Below are positions 31,609-39,081 of a stretch of DNA of 44,709 nt, in pieces; position 1 is the first letter of the stretch; each line of letters begins with the position of its first letter. The translations under genes and the position numbers were made by a program. This DNA is from Chloroflexota bacterium (GTDB lineage Bacteria > Chloroflexota > Limnocylindria > Limnocylindrales > CSP1-4). The notes under the pieces were generated by a model that worked only from the letters and a program-made list of their open reading frames with translations, did not search any database and was not told where the DNA came from. The DNA is taken from contig JAJYJR010000002.1 in NCBI GenBank assembly GCA_021789355.1, forward strand, positions 1 through 44,709, given 5' to 3'.

Positions 31609-32718
31609 GTGTCTACTCTCCACACTGCAGCACAGGCAGCCAACGCGCCGCTGGTGCGGTTGCGCGGCTTCCACCCGGGCTGGTACGGGGCCGTCATGGG
31701 GACCGCGATCGTGGGCGTGATCGGCTACCAGGACCCGGGGCAGGTCGCCGGCCTGGGCGATCTCGCCCGGGGGTTCGGCGTGGCCATGGTCGCGCTCTCG
31801 GCCGTGCTCGCCGTGCTGCTCGGCATCCCGTACGTCGCCCGCTGGATCCAGCACCCCGACGCGGCACGCCGCGACCTGGCCAACCCCGTCGCGGGCGCGC
31901 TCTACGGCACCTTCCCCGGCGGCATCCTGGTCCTCGCGGTGGGGGTCGCGACGGTCGGGCCGTCGATCGGTGCACCCGGGGACGTTGCGTTGACGGTCGC
32001 GATCCTGGCCGCCCTCGGCCTGGTGCTGGCGTTCGTCGTCAGTGTGCTGTTCGCCCACCTGCTGTTCGTGTCGCACCCGGTGGGCCCGGAGCTCGCCAAT
32101 GGGGCATGGTTCATCCCGCCGGTGGTCAACATCGTGGTCCCGCTCGCCCTGCTGCCGCTGCTGCCCCATGTGGGGCACGAGGACGCGATCGCACTGCTCT
32201 TCGGCGCCTACGCGTTCTGGGGCATGGGCTTCGTGCTGTTCCTGCTCGTCGCCTCGCTCCTGTACGACCGGCTGATCTTCCACCCGCTGCCGGCCGCACC
32301 CCTGGCCCCCTCGCTCTGGATCGGGCTCGGACCGATCGGGGTGGGAAGCCTGGTGCTGCTGCGAACCGCGCAGGCGGGTGCACCGCTGTGGGGTTCGATG
32401 GCGCCGGTCGTGGTCGCCCTCTCGTCGCTCGCCGCGGCCACGCTGTGGGGCTTCGGGCTCTGGTGGCTGGCCACGGCGATCCTGCTGCTGGCAGCGTACC
32501 TGCGGCGCGGCGACCTGCCGTACGGCCTCGGGTGGTGGGGCTTCACGTTCCCCCTCGGCGCGTATACGGCCAGCACCCTGGCTCTCGCGCGCAGCTGGCA
32601 CCTCGGCTTCCTCGAGGCGACGGCGGTCGGGCTCTTCGTGCTGCTGCTCGCATTCTGGCTGGTGGTCACCCGGGGCACGCTGCGCGCGCTCGCTAGCGGA
32701 AGGGTCTGGGAGCGGTAG
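31609..32718 (+). CDS. TDT-family transporter (tellurite-resistance/SLAC1 type), copy 1
   Basis: A 369-residue protein with about ten membrane helices. FHPGWYGAVMGTAIVG, WIQHPDAARRDLANPVAGALYGTFP, NGAWFIPPVVNIVVP and LWWLATAILLL are typical of the TDT family, which includes tellurite resistance TehA, the malate transporter Mae1, the yeast sulfite exporter Ssu1 and plant anion channel SLAC1. The start is GTG 31609 after CCGAGGAG. It follows the second TSUP gene by 134 bases in what looks like the same sulfur operon. A sulfite or organic-acid cargo is plausible. A paralogue is at 35328. Confidence 0.88.
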   Translation: MSTLHTAAQAANAPLVRLRGFHPGWYGAVMGTAIVGVIGYQDPGQVAGLGDLARGFGVAMVALSAVLAVLLGIPYVARWIQHPDAARRDLANPVAGALYGTFPGGILVLAVGVATVGPSIGAPGDVALTVAILAALGLVLAFVVSVLFAHLLFVSHPVGPELANGAWFIPPVVNIVVPLALLPLLPHVGHEDAIALLFGAYAFWGMGFVLFLLVASLLYDRLIFHPLPAAPLAPSLWIGLGPIGVGSLVLLRTAQAGAPLWGSMAPVVVALSSLAAATLWGFGLWWLATAILLLAAYLRRGDLPYGLGWWGFTFPLGAYTASTLALARSWHLGFLEATAVGLFVLLLAFWLVVTRGTLRALASGRVWER

Positions 32719-33215
32719 GTCCGGAGGCACGCTCGGCCCCGCCCGCCCCGTTCACCCGCTGTTCACCGGTCTCGCCACCGGGCCCGGCTAGAACGGTGCC
32801 AGTGCACCGAGGAAGGTTTCCCCGGGGAGGAGCGACTCGAAGGAGAGCGCCACGGGTACGCAGAAGACATTGAGTGGGTTGGTGGTCCTGGCCGGGATGT
32901 GGGAGGTGGCCGCGCCGTTTGTCCTGACGATCGCCTCGCGCCGCCTGGACCTGACCGGCTTCGGGTTGAATCGATCGAATCGCATGTCCGCACCACTTGT
33001 CCCGTGGAATCGGGCCGAGCGGACCTGCTATGCATCAGCAAGCGCTGAGACACTGTCGGTTGATGAGTAGTTGGTCGTCGACGCCGGGCGATCTGATCGG
33101 CAGCCAACGTCGGGGCCGGAACGCGGCCGTCGTCGGGCGGATCGCGGGCGTAAGCGTCCGACGATGGTCGAGCCCGCACGCCGGGCGGACAGGGCCCCGC
33201 CCTCCGAGGCCTTGA
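32719..33215. other. Gap of 497 bases with only possible remnants
   Basis: No intact gene is supported. A short hairpin after the TDT stop (arms CGGTGC and GCACCG, 32794-32809) might end that transcript. At about 32870-32930 one frame gives LVVLAGMWEVAAPFVL, which resembles one half of an SPW-repeat membrane protein but lacks any surrounding match, so it may be a decayed gene piece or chance. The rest should hold the promoter for the arsR-smsCB operon. Confidence 0.3.
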
Positions 33216-33566
33216 ATGCACCGCAGCGACGACCCGACTGTCCGGGTGCTTGCAGCGCTGGCCGACCCGATCCGGCTCGACATGGTCCGACAGCTCTCAC
33301 ACGGCGAGGACGTGCGCGCCTGCGACTTCGACGTCTGTCGGAAGATCGCGCAGCCCACGGTCTCTCACCACCTGCGGATCCTCCGCGAGGCAGGGATCGT
33401 CCGTGCCGAGCGCCGTGGCACGTACGTCCACTTCGCGCTCCAGCCCACGGCCGCCGAGCGGCTCACGGCTCTCGTCCGTGGGCTCCGGCCGCCGTCAACC
33501 GGAGCTGCGATGCCACGCACGGGCCGCATGCGGCTGGCCAGGACAGGGAGATCGCGCACACCATGA
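33216..33566 (+). CDS. ArsR/SmtB-family regulator before smsCB
   Basis: A 116-residue winged-helix protein: VRVLAALADPIRLDMVRQLSHG, then the HTH with QPTVSHHLRILREAGIVRAERRG and the wing TYVHFAL. It lacks CVC but has Cys36 and Cys41 (ACDFDVCRKIAQ) flanking the start of the recognition region, a different arrangement from the CxC copies. The gene overlaps smsC by four bases, so it probably autoregulates the Fe-S assembly operon. The broken arsR at 5430 is its closest relative here. The signal may be a thiol, iron-sulfur status or metal. The last 25 residues are arginine-rich and may be unstructured. Confidence 0.88.
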   Translation: MHRSDDPTVRVLAALADPIRLDMVRQLSHGEDVRACDFDVCRKIAQPTVSHHLRILREAGIVRAERRGTYVHFALQPTAAERLTALVRGLRPPSTGAAMPRTGRMRLARTGRSRTP

Positions 33567-34327
33567 CGACGACCGACGTCTTGCTGCGCGTGCAGGAACT
33601 CACGCTGCGCCGGGATGGACACGACATCCTGCACCGCGTCAACCTCAGCGTGCGGACCGGTGAGATCCATGGCCTGCTCGGGCTCAACGGGTCGGGGAAG
33701 TCCAGCCTTGCCTACGCGCTCATGGGCTGCGAGGGGTACACCCCGGAGTCGGGTCGTGTCTGGTTCGACGGCCATGACATCACCGGGTCTCCGATGACCG
33801 AGCGGGCCAGGCTCGGCCTGACCCTCGCGTGGCAGGAGCCGGCCCGGTTCGAGGGACTGCCGGTCGGCGCGTATGTGGCGATCGGCGCGGGCGGCGCCGA
33901 TCGCGCGCGAGTCGACGAGGCGCTGCAGGCAGTGTCGCTGGCGCCGACGGCGTACCTCAATCGGGCGGTCGATCGCTCGCTCTCGGGCGGTGAGCGGAAG
34001 CGCCTGGAGCTGGCCTCGGTCGTCACCATGCGCCCGAAACTCGCGATCCTCGACGAGCCCGATTCCGGAATCGACATGCTCACGCTCGTCGAGATCGCCA
34101 ACCTGATCCGTCGCATGGCCTCGCAGGGGACGGCGGTCCTCCTCATCAGCCATGGCGACGAGATCGTCTCGGTCGCCGACACAGTCTCGCTGATGTGCCG
34201 CGGAGGCATCGTGTACGCCGGGACGCCGGCGGAGGCGGTTGACTACTACGGGCGGCGCTGTCGCCGGCACGCGGAGGCGCTCGGCTCGCAGCCGTGGGAA
34301 GCGAACACGACCGGGAGGGTCGGGTAG
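33563..34327 (+). CDS. SufC-like ABC ATPase of a minimal Fe-S assembly system
   Basis: A 254-residue ABC-type ATPase. Walker A is GLNGSGKSS, the Q-loop is AWQEPARFEG, the signature is DRSLSGGERKRLELA, and Walker B plus Glu read LAILDEPDSGIDM, which is typical of SufC rather than of membrane transporters. It drives conformational change of the SufB partner during Fe-S cluster assembly in the cytoplasm. Only one scaffold gene follows, with no sufD, sufS or sufU, so this matches the minimal SmsC-SmsB arrangement described from archaea and deep bacteria. It overlaps both neighbours. Confidence 0.92.
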   Translation: MTTTDVLLRVQELTLRRDGHDILHRVNLSVRTGEIHGLLGLNGSGKSSLAYALMGCEGYTPESGRVWFDGHDITGSPMTERARLGLTLAWQEPARFEGLPVGAYVAIGAGGADRARVDEALQAVSLAPTAYLNRAVDRSLSGGERKRLELASVVTMRPKLAILDEPDSGIDMLTLVEIANLIRRMASQGTAVLLISHGDEIVSVADTVSLMCRGGIVYAGTPAEAVDYYGRRCRRHAEALGSQPWEANTTGRVG

Positions 34328-35313
34328 TGGTGGGCCGTCTTGCAATCCCCCACCGAACCGCGTCGTCCCCGGCGTGGGCCGCGGAGTACGCGGCGATCCT
34401 GTCCGCCTACAGCCAGGCGGGCGGCGATCCTCGTGTCCTGGGCGCAGGCGGCGCGGCCGTCCTGGTCGTTAGCGCCAACCGCGTACTGGTCGCGAACGAG
34501 GCGCCGGGCATCCACTTCGAGGCGGAAGAGCGGCCCTCCGGCGTTCGGGCGCGGATCGCGGTCGAAGCCGGTGCTCATCCCCCACGCCCGGTCCACCTGT
34601 GCTTCGGGATGCTCCCGGCCGAAGGGCTGCAGGAGATCGACGCCGAGTACGAGATCGGCGCGGGCGCCTCCGTTGAGTTCCTCGCCCACTGCACGTTCCC
34701 CAACGCGATGGACCTGCGCCACGAGATGACCGCCCGCATGCACGTGGGCGAGGGTGCGTCCATGACCTACCAGGAGGCGCACTTCCACGGCGAGCACGGC
34801 GGGATCGTGGTGGCGCCCACGGCCCGGGTGGGCGTGGCGCGTGGTGGGCGGTTCGCGTCGACGTTCAGCCTGTTGCACGGCCGTGTCGGCCGCCTGGAGA
34901 TCGACTATGACGTCGAGGTCGACGAGGCTGGCCTGGCCGAGCTGACCACCCGAGCGTTCGGGCTTGCCGACGACCGGTTGCGGGTGGTGGAGGCGCTGCA
35001 CCTCAACGGCCGCGGCGCGCGCGGGCTGACGAAGACCCGGATCGCCGTCCGCGACGAGGCGGTGAGCGAGGTGCTCACGACGGCCGAGGGCAACGCGCCG
35101 TTTGCCCGCGGCCACATGGACTGCACCGAGGTCGTTCGCGGCCACGGGACCGCCTCGAACATGCCTCGCGTGGTGGTCCGCGATGACCGCGCCCACGTCA
35201 CGCATGAGGCAGCCATCGGTTCGGTCAACCGCAAGGAGCTCGAGACGCTGATGGCGCGCGGCCTCGATGAGGACGCAGCCGTGGACGTGATCGTGCGAGG
35301 GATGTTGCAGTAG
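34327..35313 (+). CDS. SufB/SufD-like Fe-S scaffold (SmsB type)
   Basis: A 328-residue protein of the SufBD beta-helix family. The long run of strands (VSANRVLVANEAPGIHF to MTARMHVGEGASMTYQEAHFHGEHG) ends in the conserved C-terminal block RGHMDCTEVVRGHGTASNMPRVVVRDDRAHVTHEAAIGSVNRKELETLMARGLDEDAAVDVIVRGML, which is the SufBD core. At 328 residues it is shorter than SufB or SufD of classical systems. The start GTG at 34327 shares one base with the smsC stop; GTG 34330 is an alternative. As the only scaffold it would form a homodimer with SmsC. Its cluster-binding residues are not assigned. Confidence 0.88.
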   Translation: MVGRLAIPHRTASSPAWAAEYAAILSAYSQAGGDPRVLGAGGAAVLVVSANRVLVANEAPGIHFEAEERPSGVRARIAVEAGAHPPRPVHLCFGMLPAEGLQEIDAEYEIGAGASVEFLAHCTFPNAMDLRHEMTARMHVGEGASMTYQEAHFHGEHGGIVVAPTARVGVARGGRFASTFSLLHGRVGRLEIDYDVEVDEAGLAELTTRAFGLADDRLRVVEALHLNGRGARGLTKTRIAVRDEAVSEVLTTAEGNAPFARGHMDCTEVVRGHGTASNMPRVVVRDDRAHVTHEAAIGSVNRKELETLMARGLDEDAAVDVIVRGMLQ

Positions 35314-35327
35314 CCGGGAGGACGGCC

Positions 35328-36431
35328 ATGTGGGAACAGGTCGTACACAGGTCGGACGCAGTCCGCTTCTTCCATCCTGCGTGGTTCGCGTCTGTGATGG
35401 GAACCGGGATCCTGGCGGTTGCCACTCACCACGCCGATGCAGTGGTCTCCGGCCTCGAGAACGTGGCCGTGGCCCTTTGGCTCCTGACGACGGCGCTGTG
35501 CGCGGTGCTCGTCGTGCCATGGGTCGCCCGGTGGCTGGGCTACCCGAAGGAGGCGTGGGCCGACACCGGCCACCCGACCCGCGGACCGTTCTACTCCACG
35601 CTGCCCATCGGGCTGCTCGTGCTCGGCGTGACCTTCGCCTCGATCGGCTCTGCGCGCATGGATTCGGGGACGGCGATCCGCGTTGCCCAGGGACTGTGGA
35701 TCCTCGGGGCCATCCTCGCATTCGTCTTCGGGGTGGTGGTGCCGTACCGGTGGTTCACGAGCCCGTCGGTTCCCCTCGAGCACGTGAACGGAGGCTGGTT
35801 CATCCCACCCGTCGCGAACATCGTCGTTCCGGCCGCCGCGGCGCCGCTCATCTCGACGTGGGGATCGGCGGACGCCTGCCGGTTCGCCTGCATCGCCGCG
35901 TTCGCGTTCTTCGGCATGGGCTTCCTGCTGTTCCTCGTTGTGGGGGTGTTGCTCGTGGGCCGGCTGATCCAGCACGCGCTGCCGGAAGCGCACCTGGCGC
36001 CCACGCTCTGGATCGGCCTGGGGCCGATCGGGGTGGGCAGCCTCGCCCTTGTCCGGCTGTCCATGACGGCGTCACCTGTCTTCGGCGCATACGCCCCCGA
36101 GGCACAGGTGCTGTTGCGGCTGGCGGCGCTCGCCCTGTGGGGCTTTGGCCTGTGGTGGCTCGCGATCGCGATCGCGCTCACGCTCCGCTACCTGCGCCAG
36201 CCGTTCCCGTTCGCGATGAGCTGGTGGGCCTTCACGTTCCCCCTTGGGGCGTACACCGTCGCCACGTTCCTTCTGGGCGACGCCTTCGACGCGGGCTACC
36301 TGACGGCCTTCGGTTTCGTCCTCTGGATCCTGCTGGTGGCGTTCTGGTCGGTCGTGCTGGTGCGGACGATCGCGGGCGTGTACACGGGAGCGCTGCTGAA
36401 GGCACCGCCGCCCGCACCCGCTCCCCGCTGA
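35328..36431 (+). CDS. TDT-family transporter, copy 2
   Basis: A 367-residue membrane protein and close paralogue of that at 31609: FFHPAWFASVMGTGILAVA, NGGWFIPPVANIVVP, AFFGMGFLLFLVVGVLLVGRLI, LWWLAIAIALTLRYL. It begins 15 bases after the smsB stop, implying cotranslation with the Fe-S assembly genes. An anion such as sulfite or a C4-dicarboxylate is the likely cargo. The link to Fe-S assembly is unusual and may reflect sulfite or sulfide management rather than cofactor transport. Confidence 0.87.
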   Translation: MWEQVVHRSDAVRFFHPAWFASVMGTGILAVATHHADAVVSGLENVAVALWLLTTALCAVLVVPWVARWLGYPKEAWADTGHPTRGPFYSTLPIGLLVLGVTFASIGSARMDSGTAIRVAQGLWILGAILAFVFGVVVPYRWFTSPSVPLEHVNGGWFIPPVANIVVPAAAAPLISTWGSADACRFACIAAFAFFGMGFLLFLVVGVLLVGRLIQHALPEAHLAPTLWIGLGPIGVGSLALVRLSMTASPVFGAYAPEAQVLLRLAALALWGFGLWWLAIAIALTLRYLRQPFPFAMSWWAFTFPLGAYTVATFLLGDAFDAGYLTAFGFVLWILLVAFWSVVLVRTIAGVYTGALLKAPPPAPAPR

Positions 36432-36479
36432 GGTCGGTTGGTCGCGATGAGCCGGACACGCGGACGCGAGGGCGACAGC

Positions 36480-36812
36480 ATGGAGCCTCCTCCGCGCGAG
36501 GCCGCTGTCGAGGTGGATGAGGCCGCCGTGCGTGACTCCCTGCGGCAGGTGTTCGATCCCGAGCTTGGCGTCAGCATCGTCGACCTGGGTCTCGTGTGGG
36601 CCATCCGCGTGGAGGGCAGCGTGGTCACGATTGACCTCGTCGTGACCGTGCCGGGCTGCCCGCTGGCCGGCTGGATCATCGACCGGGTTCGGATGGCAGC
36701 CGAAGCGCTCCCCGGGGTCGACCGGGTGCATGTCACGCTCCTCGATGAGCCATGGGGGCCCAGCGAGATCGATTGGGCGAGCTGGCTCGGGCAGGCGGGG
36801 AAGCACTGGTGA
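36480..36812 (+). CDS. MIP18/DUF59-type metal-sulfur cluster assembly protein
   Basis: A 110-residue protein of the SufT/MIP18 (DUF59) family: VRDSLRQVFDPELGVSIVDLGLVWAI followed by VTVPGCPLAGWIIDRVRMAAEALPGV. The conserved DPE and the Cys of GCPLAG are both present. Such proteins help mature iron-sulfur proteins. The gene follows TDT copy 2 by 48 bases, closing the arsR-smsC-smsB-TDT group. ATG 36480 has a GAGGGCG seven bases before it; ATG 36447 is an alternative start. Confidence 0.88.
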   Translation: MEPPPREAAVEVDEAAVRDSLRQVFDPELGVSIVDLGLVWAIRVEGSVVTIDLVVTVPGCPLAGWIIDRVRMAAEALPGVDRVHVTLLDEPWGPSEIDWASWLGQAGKHW

Positions 36813-36869
36813 TAGGCCTGTTGGCCCATCCGCCTGGGGCCGTCTGCGCCTGTGGCATCACATCGTTGC

Positions 36870-36875
36870 TTGACA
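36870..36875 (+). promoter_or_regulatory. Candidate -35 box before the arsR-arsP operon
   Basis: TTGACA matches the sigma-70 -35 consensus about 75 bases before the arsR start. The -10 region at 17 bases is poor (CTGTGC). The string TTGACACACT is shared with the dyad region before the TSUP-arsR operon at 15108. Confidence 0.35.
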
Positions 36876-36947
36876 CACTCTGAACTGAGATGCTGTGCTT
36901 GCCAACCGAACCCGGCGCGCGCCGGCCGATCTCCCTGGGGGTGCACC

Positions 36948-37286
36948 ATGCCTGTTGACGTACCTGTCCTTCCCGACCTGCGCATGAACGAAGCGGCGCC
37001 GGACGTCGACGCTCCCCTGGCGGCCGCGGCTATGCTCGCCGACCGCTGCCGCGCCGGGATCCTCGCCATCCTGCGCGATGGACCCCACTGCGTCTGTGAA
37101 ATGGCGGCCGCCCTCGGCGAGCGGCAGAACAACGTGAGCAACCATCTGGCGCGCCTGCGCGAGGCCGGGCTCGTGCGAGCCACCCGCGGCCCCGGCGACA
37201 CGCGCCGCGTCTACTACGAGCGCGACGAGGCCGCCTGCTCGGCCGCCCTTGCCGATCTGCGCGCCCTGCTGGAGGTTCCCGCGTGA
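36948..37286 (+). CDS. ArsR/SmtB-family regulator, CxC type (copy 3)
   Basis: A 112-residue winged-helix repressor. Its N-terminal stretch PVLPDLRMNEAAPDV repeats that of the copy at 4827, and the core [19 protein letters not shown] (Cys48, Cys50), NNVSNHLARLREAGLV and [15 protein letters not shown] are almost the same as in both other CxC copies. Its stop overlaps the GTG start of the permease gene next door. The operon continues with a mini-thioredoxin, a universal stress protein and XdhC. As(III) or a related thiophilic ion is the probable inducer. Confidence 0.92.
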   Translation: MPVDVPVLPDLRMNEAAPDVDAPLAAAAMLADRCRAGILAILRDGPHCVCEMAAALGERQNNVSNHLARLREAGLVRATRGPGDTRRVYYERDEAACSAALADLRALLEVPA

Positions 37287-38329
37287 CGACCATCTCCCTT
37301 TCCCGCACCGGACGCCCCTCGCTCCGGGTCACCGCGTCCGCCGGTGTCCTCGCATGGCTGGTGGCCTGGTTCGCGGAGGCCCCGCTCGCCGACTGGGTGA
37401 GCTATCGGCTGTTCGGCCTCGCGCGAGGCAGTCACCTCGGCGATGCCGTCGACTTCTTCCTGATGGACGTCCCCAAGGTCCTCCTGCTACTGCTCGGCAT
37501 CGTGACCGTGGTCACGCTCATCCGGAGCTTCTTCCCGCCGGAGCGGGTACGCGCCGCGCTGGCCGGCCGTGGCACGTTCGCCGGCAGCGTCGCGTCAGCG
37601 GCGTTCGGCATCGTCACGCCGTTCTGCTCCTGCTCGGCCGTGCCGCTCTTCATCGGTTTCGTGGAGGCGGGCATCCCGCTGGGCGTCACGTTCGCGTTCC
37701 TGATCAGCTCACCGATGGTCAACGAGGTCGCGCTGGTGCTGCTGTGGGGCCTGTTCGGACCGGGGATCGCGCTCGTGTACATGGCGGCCGGGCTAGCGGT
37801 GGCGATCGTAGGCGGCCTCATGATCGGCGCCCTGCACCTGGAGCGCTACGTCGAGCCGTACGTCTGGGAGCTGCAGGGGACGGGCGGGCAGATGGCCGAG
37901 GTGCAGCTGAGCTGGGCCGACCGCATCACGGATGCCTGGCGCTACACCATCGACCTCGTACGCCGCATCACGCCGTACCTTCTCATCGGGATCGGCATCG
38001 GTGCGCTCATCCACGGCTATGCGCCGACGGATCTCGTGGCCGCCATTGGCGGTCGGTCGAACCCCCTCGCCGTGCCGATCGTCGTGCTGATCGCGCTGCC
38101 GCTCTACTCGAACGCCGCCGGGACCATCCCCATCGTGCAGGCGCTGCTGGGCAAGGGGATGCCGCTGGGCACCACCCTCGCCTTCATGATGGCCATCACC
38201 GCCATCAGCCTGCCCGAGTTCATCATCCTGCGCAAAGTCATCCGCCCGCAGCTCATCGCGATCTTCGCGACCGTCGTGACGGTCGGCATCCTCGGCATCG
38301 GCTACCTGTTCAACGCCCTCATCGCGTGA
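37283..38329 (+). CDS. ArsP-like permease (DUF318 family)
   Basis: A 348-residue membrane protein of the permease family that includes ArsP, an exporter of trivalent organoarsenicals. The first half has GIVTPFCSCSAVPLFIGFVEAGIPLGVTFAFLISSPMVNEVAL, with the paired cysteines of the family; the second half repeats the fold with LPLYSNAAGTIPIVQALLGKGMPLGTTLAFMMAITAISLPE. Translation starts at GTG 37283. Similar permeases are also found for other substrates, so organoarsenical export is inferred from the adjacent CxC ArsR. Confidence 0.87.
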   Translation: MTTISLSRTGRPSLRVTASAGVLAWLVAWFAEAPLADWVSYRLFGLARGSHLGDAVDFFLMDVPKVLLLLLGIVTVVTLIRSFFPPERVRAALAGRGTFAGSVASAAFGIVTPFCSCSAVPLFIGFVEAGIPLGVTFAFLISSPMVNEVALVLLWGLFGPGIALVYMAAGLAVAIVGGLMIGALHLERYVEPYVWELQGTGGQMAEVQLSWADRITDAWRYTIDLVRRITPYLLIGIGIGALIHGYAPTDLVAAIGGRSNPLAVPIVVLIALPLYSNAAGTIPIVQALLGKGMPLGTTLAFMMAITAISLPEFIILRKVIRPQLIAIFATVVTVGILGIGYLFNALIA

Positions 38330-38348
38330 AGACGCAAGGAGTGACCCC

Positions 38349-38585
38349 ATGGTGAAGATCGAGGTGCTCGGGCCCGGCTGCGTCAACTGCCGGCGCCTCG
38401 AGGCCAACGCGCGTCAGGCGGTCGCCATGGCCGGCGTCGAGGCGGAGATCGTCAAGGTCGAGGACTACCTCGCGATCATGGCCTACGGCGTCATGAGCAC
38501 CCCTGCGCTCGTGGTCGACGGCCGGGTGATCAGCTATGGCCGGATCCCGCCGCCCGGCGACATCGCGGAGTGGCTGGTCGCCTGA
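38349..38585 (+). CDS. Mini-thioredoxin (redox-active disulfide protein family), copy 3
   Basis: A 78-residue small thioredoxin-fold protein closely related to the copies at 5182 and 16281, here intact. The redox pair is in [15 protein letters not shown], the middle reads VEAEIVKVEDYLAIMAYGVM, and the cis-proline segment is STPALVVDGRVISYG. A CAAGGAG ribosome binding site precedes it. It follows an ArsP-like permease and probably acts as a thiol reductant or carrier for the ArsR-controlled system. Confidence 0.9.
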   Translation: MVKIEVLGPGCVNCRRLEANARQAVAMAGVEAEIVKVEDYLAIMAYGVMSTPALVVDGRVISYGRIPPPGDIAEWLVA

Positions 38586-38613
38586 CGGCGCAACGCAGCG
38601 GGGAGGATCCGGC

Positions 38614-39081
38614 ATGCACAGTCACATCCTGGTGGCGGTCGACGGGAGCGAACCTTCGACACGCGCCCTCGAGGAGACCCTGCGCCTGGCCACGGACCAA
38701 CACGCTGTCGTTCGAGTGGTCCACGTGATCGACCTCGGCATCTCGCTGGCGCCATGGGCCCAGATGGCGTTCGTCGACTACGACCAGCTGGAGGCAGCTC
38801 TCCGCGAGTCCGGCGCGCGCATCGTGGATGCCGCGCTGGCACGCGCGCATGACGCGGGCGTAGACGTGGAGTCGGCGACACTCGAGACGGACGTCGATGA
38901 CGTGGCCGGCGAGATCCTCGCCGAGGCGGATCGCTGGAAGGCAGAACTCGTCGTGCTCGGCACCCACGGGCGACACGGTCTCGCGCATCTGATCCTCGGC
39001 AGCGTGGCGGAGGGCGTCGTGCGCAGAAGCCGCGGGCCGGTTCTCATGCTGCGGCAGCCGGACGCCGCGGTACCCGGCTGA
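38614..39081 (+). CDS. Universal stress protein (UspA family)
   Basis: A 155-residue nucleotide-binding stress protein. The start is ILVAVDGSEPSTRALEETL and the C-terminal motif is GTHGRHGLAHLILGSVAEGVVRRS, matching the G-x2-G-x9-G-S ATP-binding pattern. It is 28 bases after the mini-thioredoxin and overlaps the XdhC start. UspA proteins are induced by many stresses; here it appears to share a metalloid-responsive operon. The exact role in the operon is unknown. Confidence 0.92.
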   Translation: MHSHILVAVDGSEPSTRALEETLRLATDQHAVVRVVHVIDLGISLAPWAQMAFVDYDQLEAALRESGARIVDAALARAHDAGVDVESATLETDVDDVAGEILAEADRWKAELVVLGTHGRHGLAHLILGSVAEGVVRRSRGPVLMLRQPDAAVPG

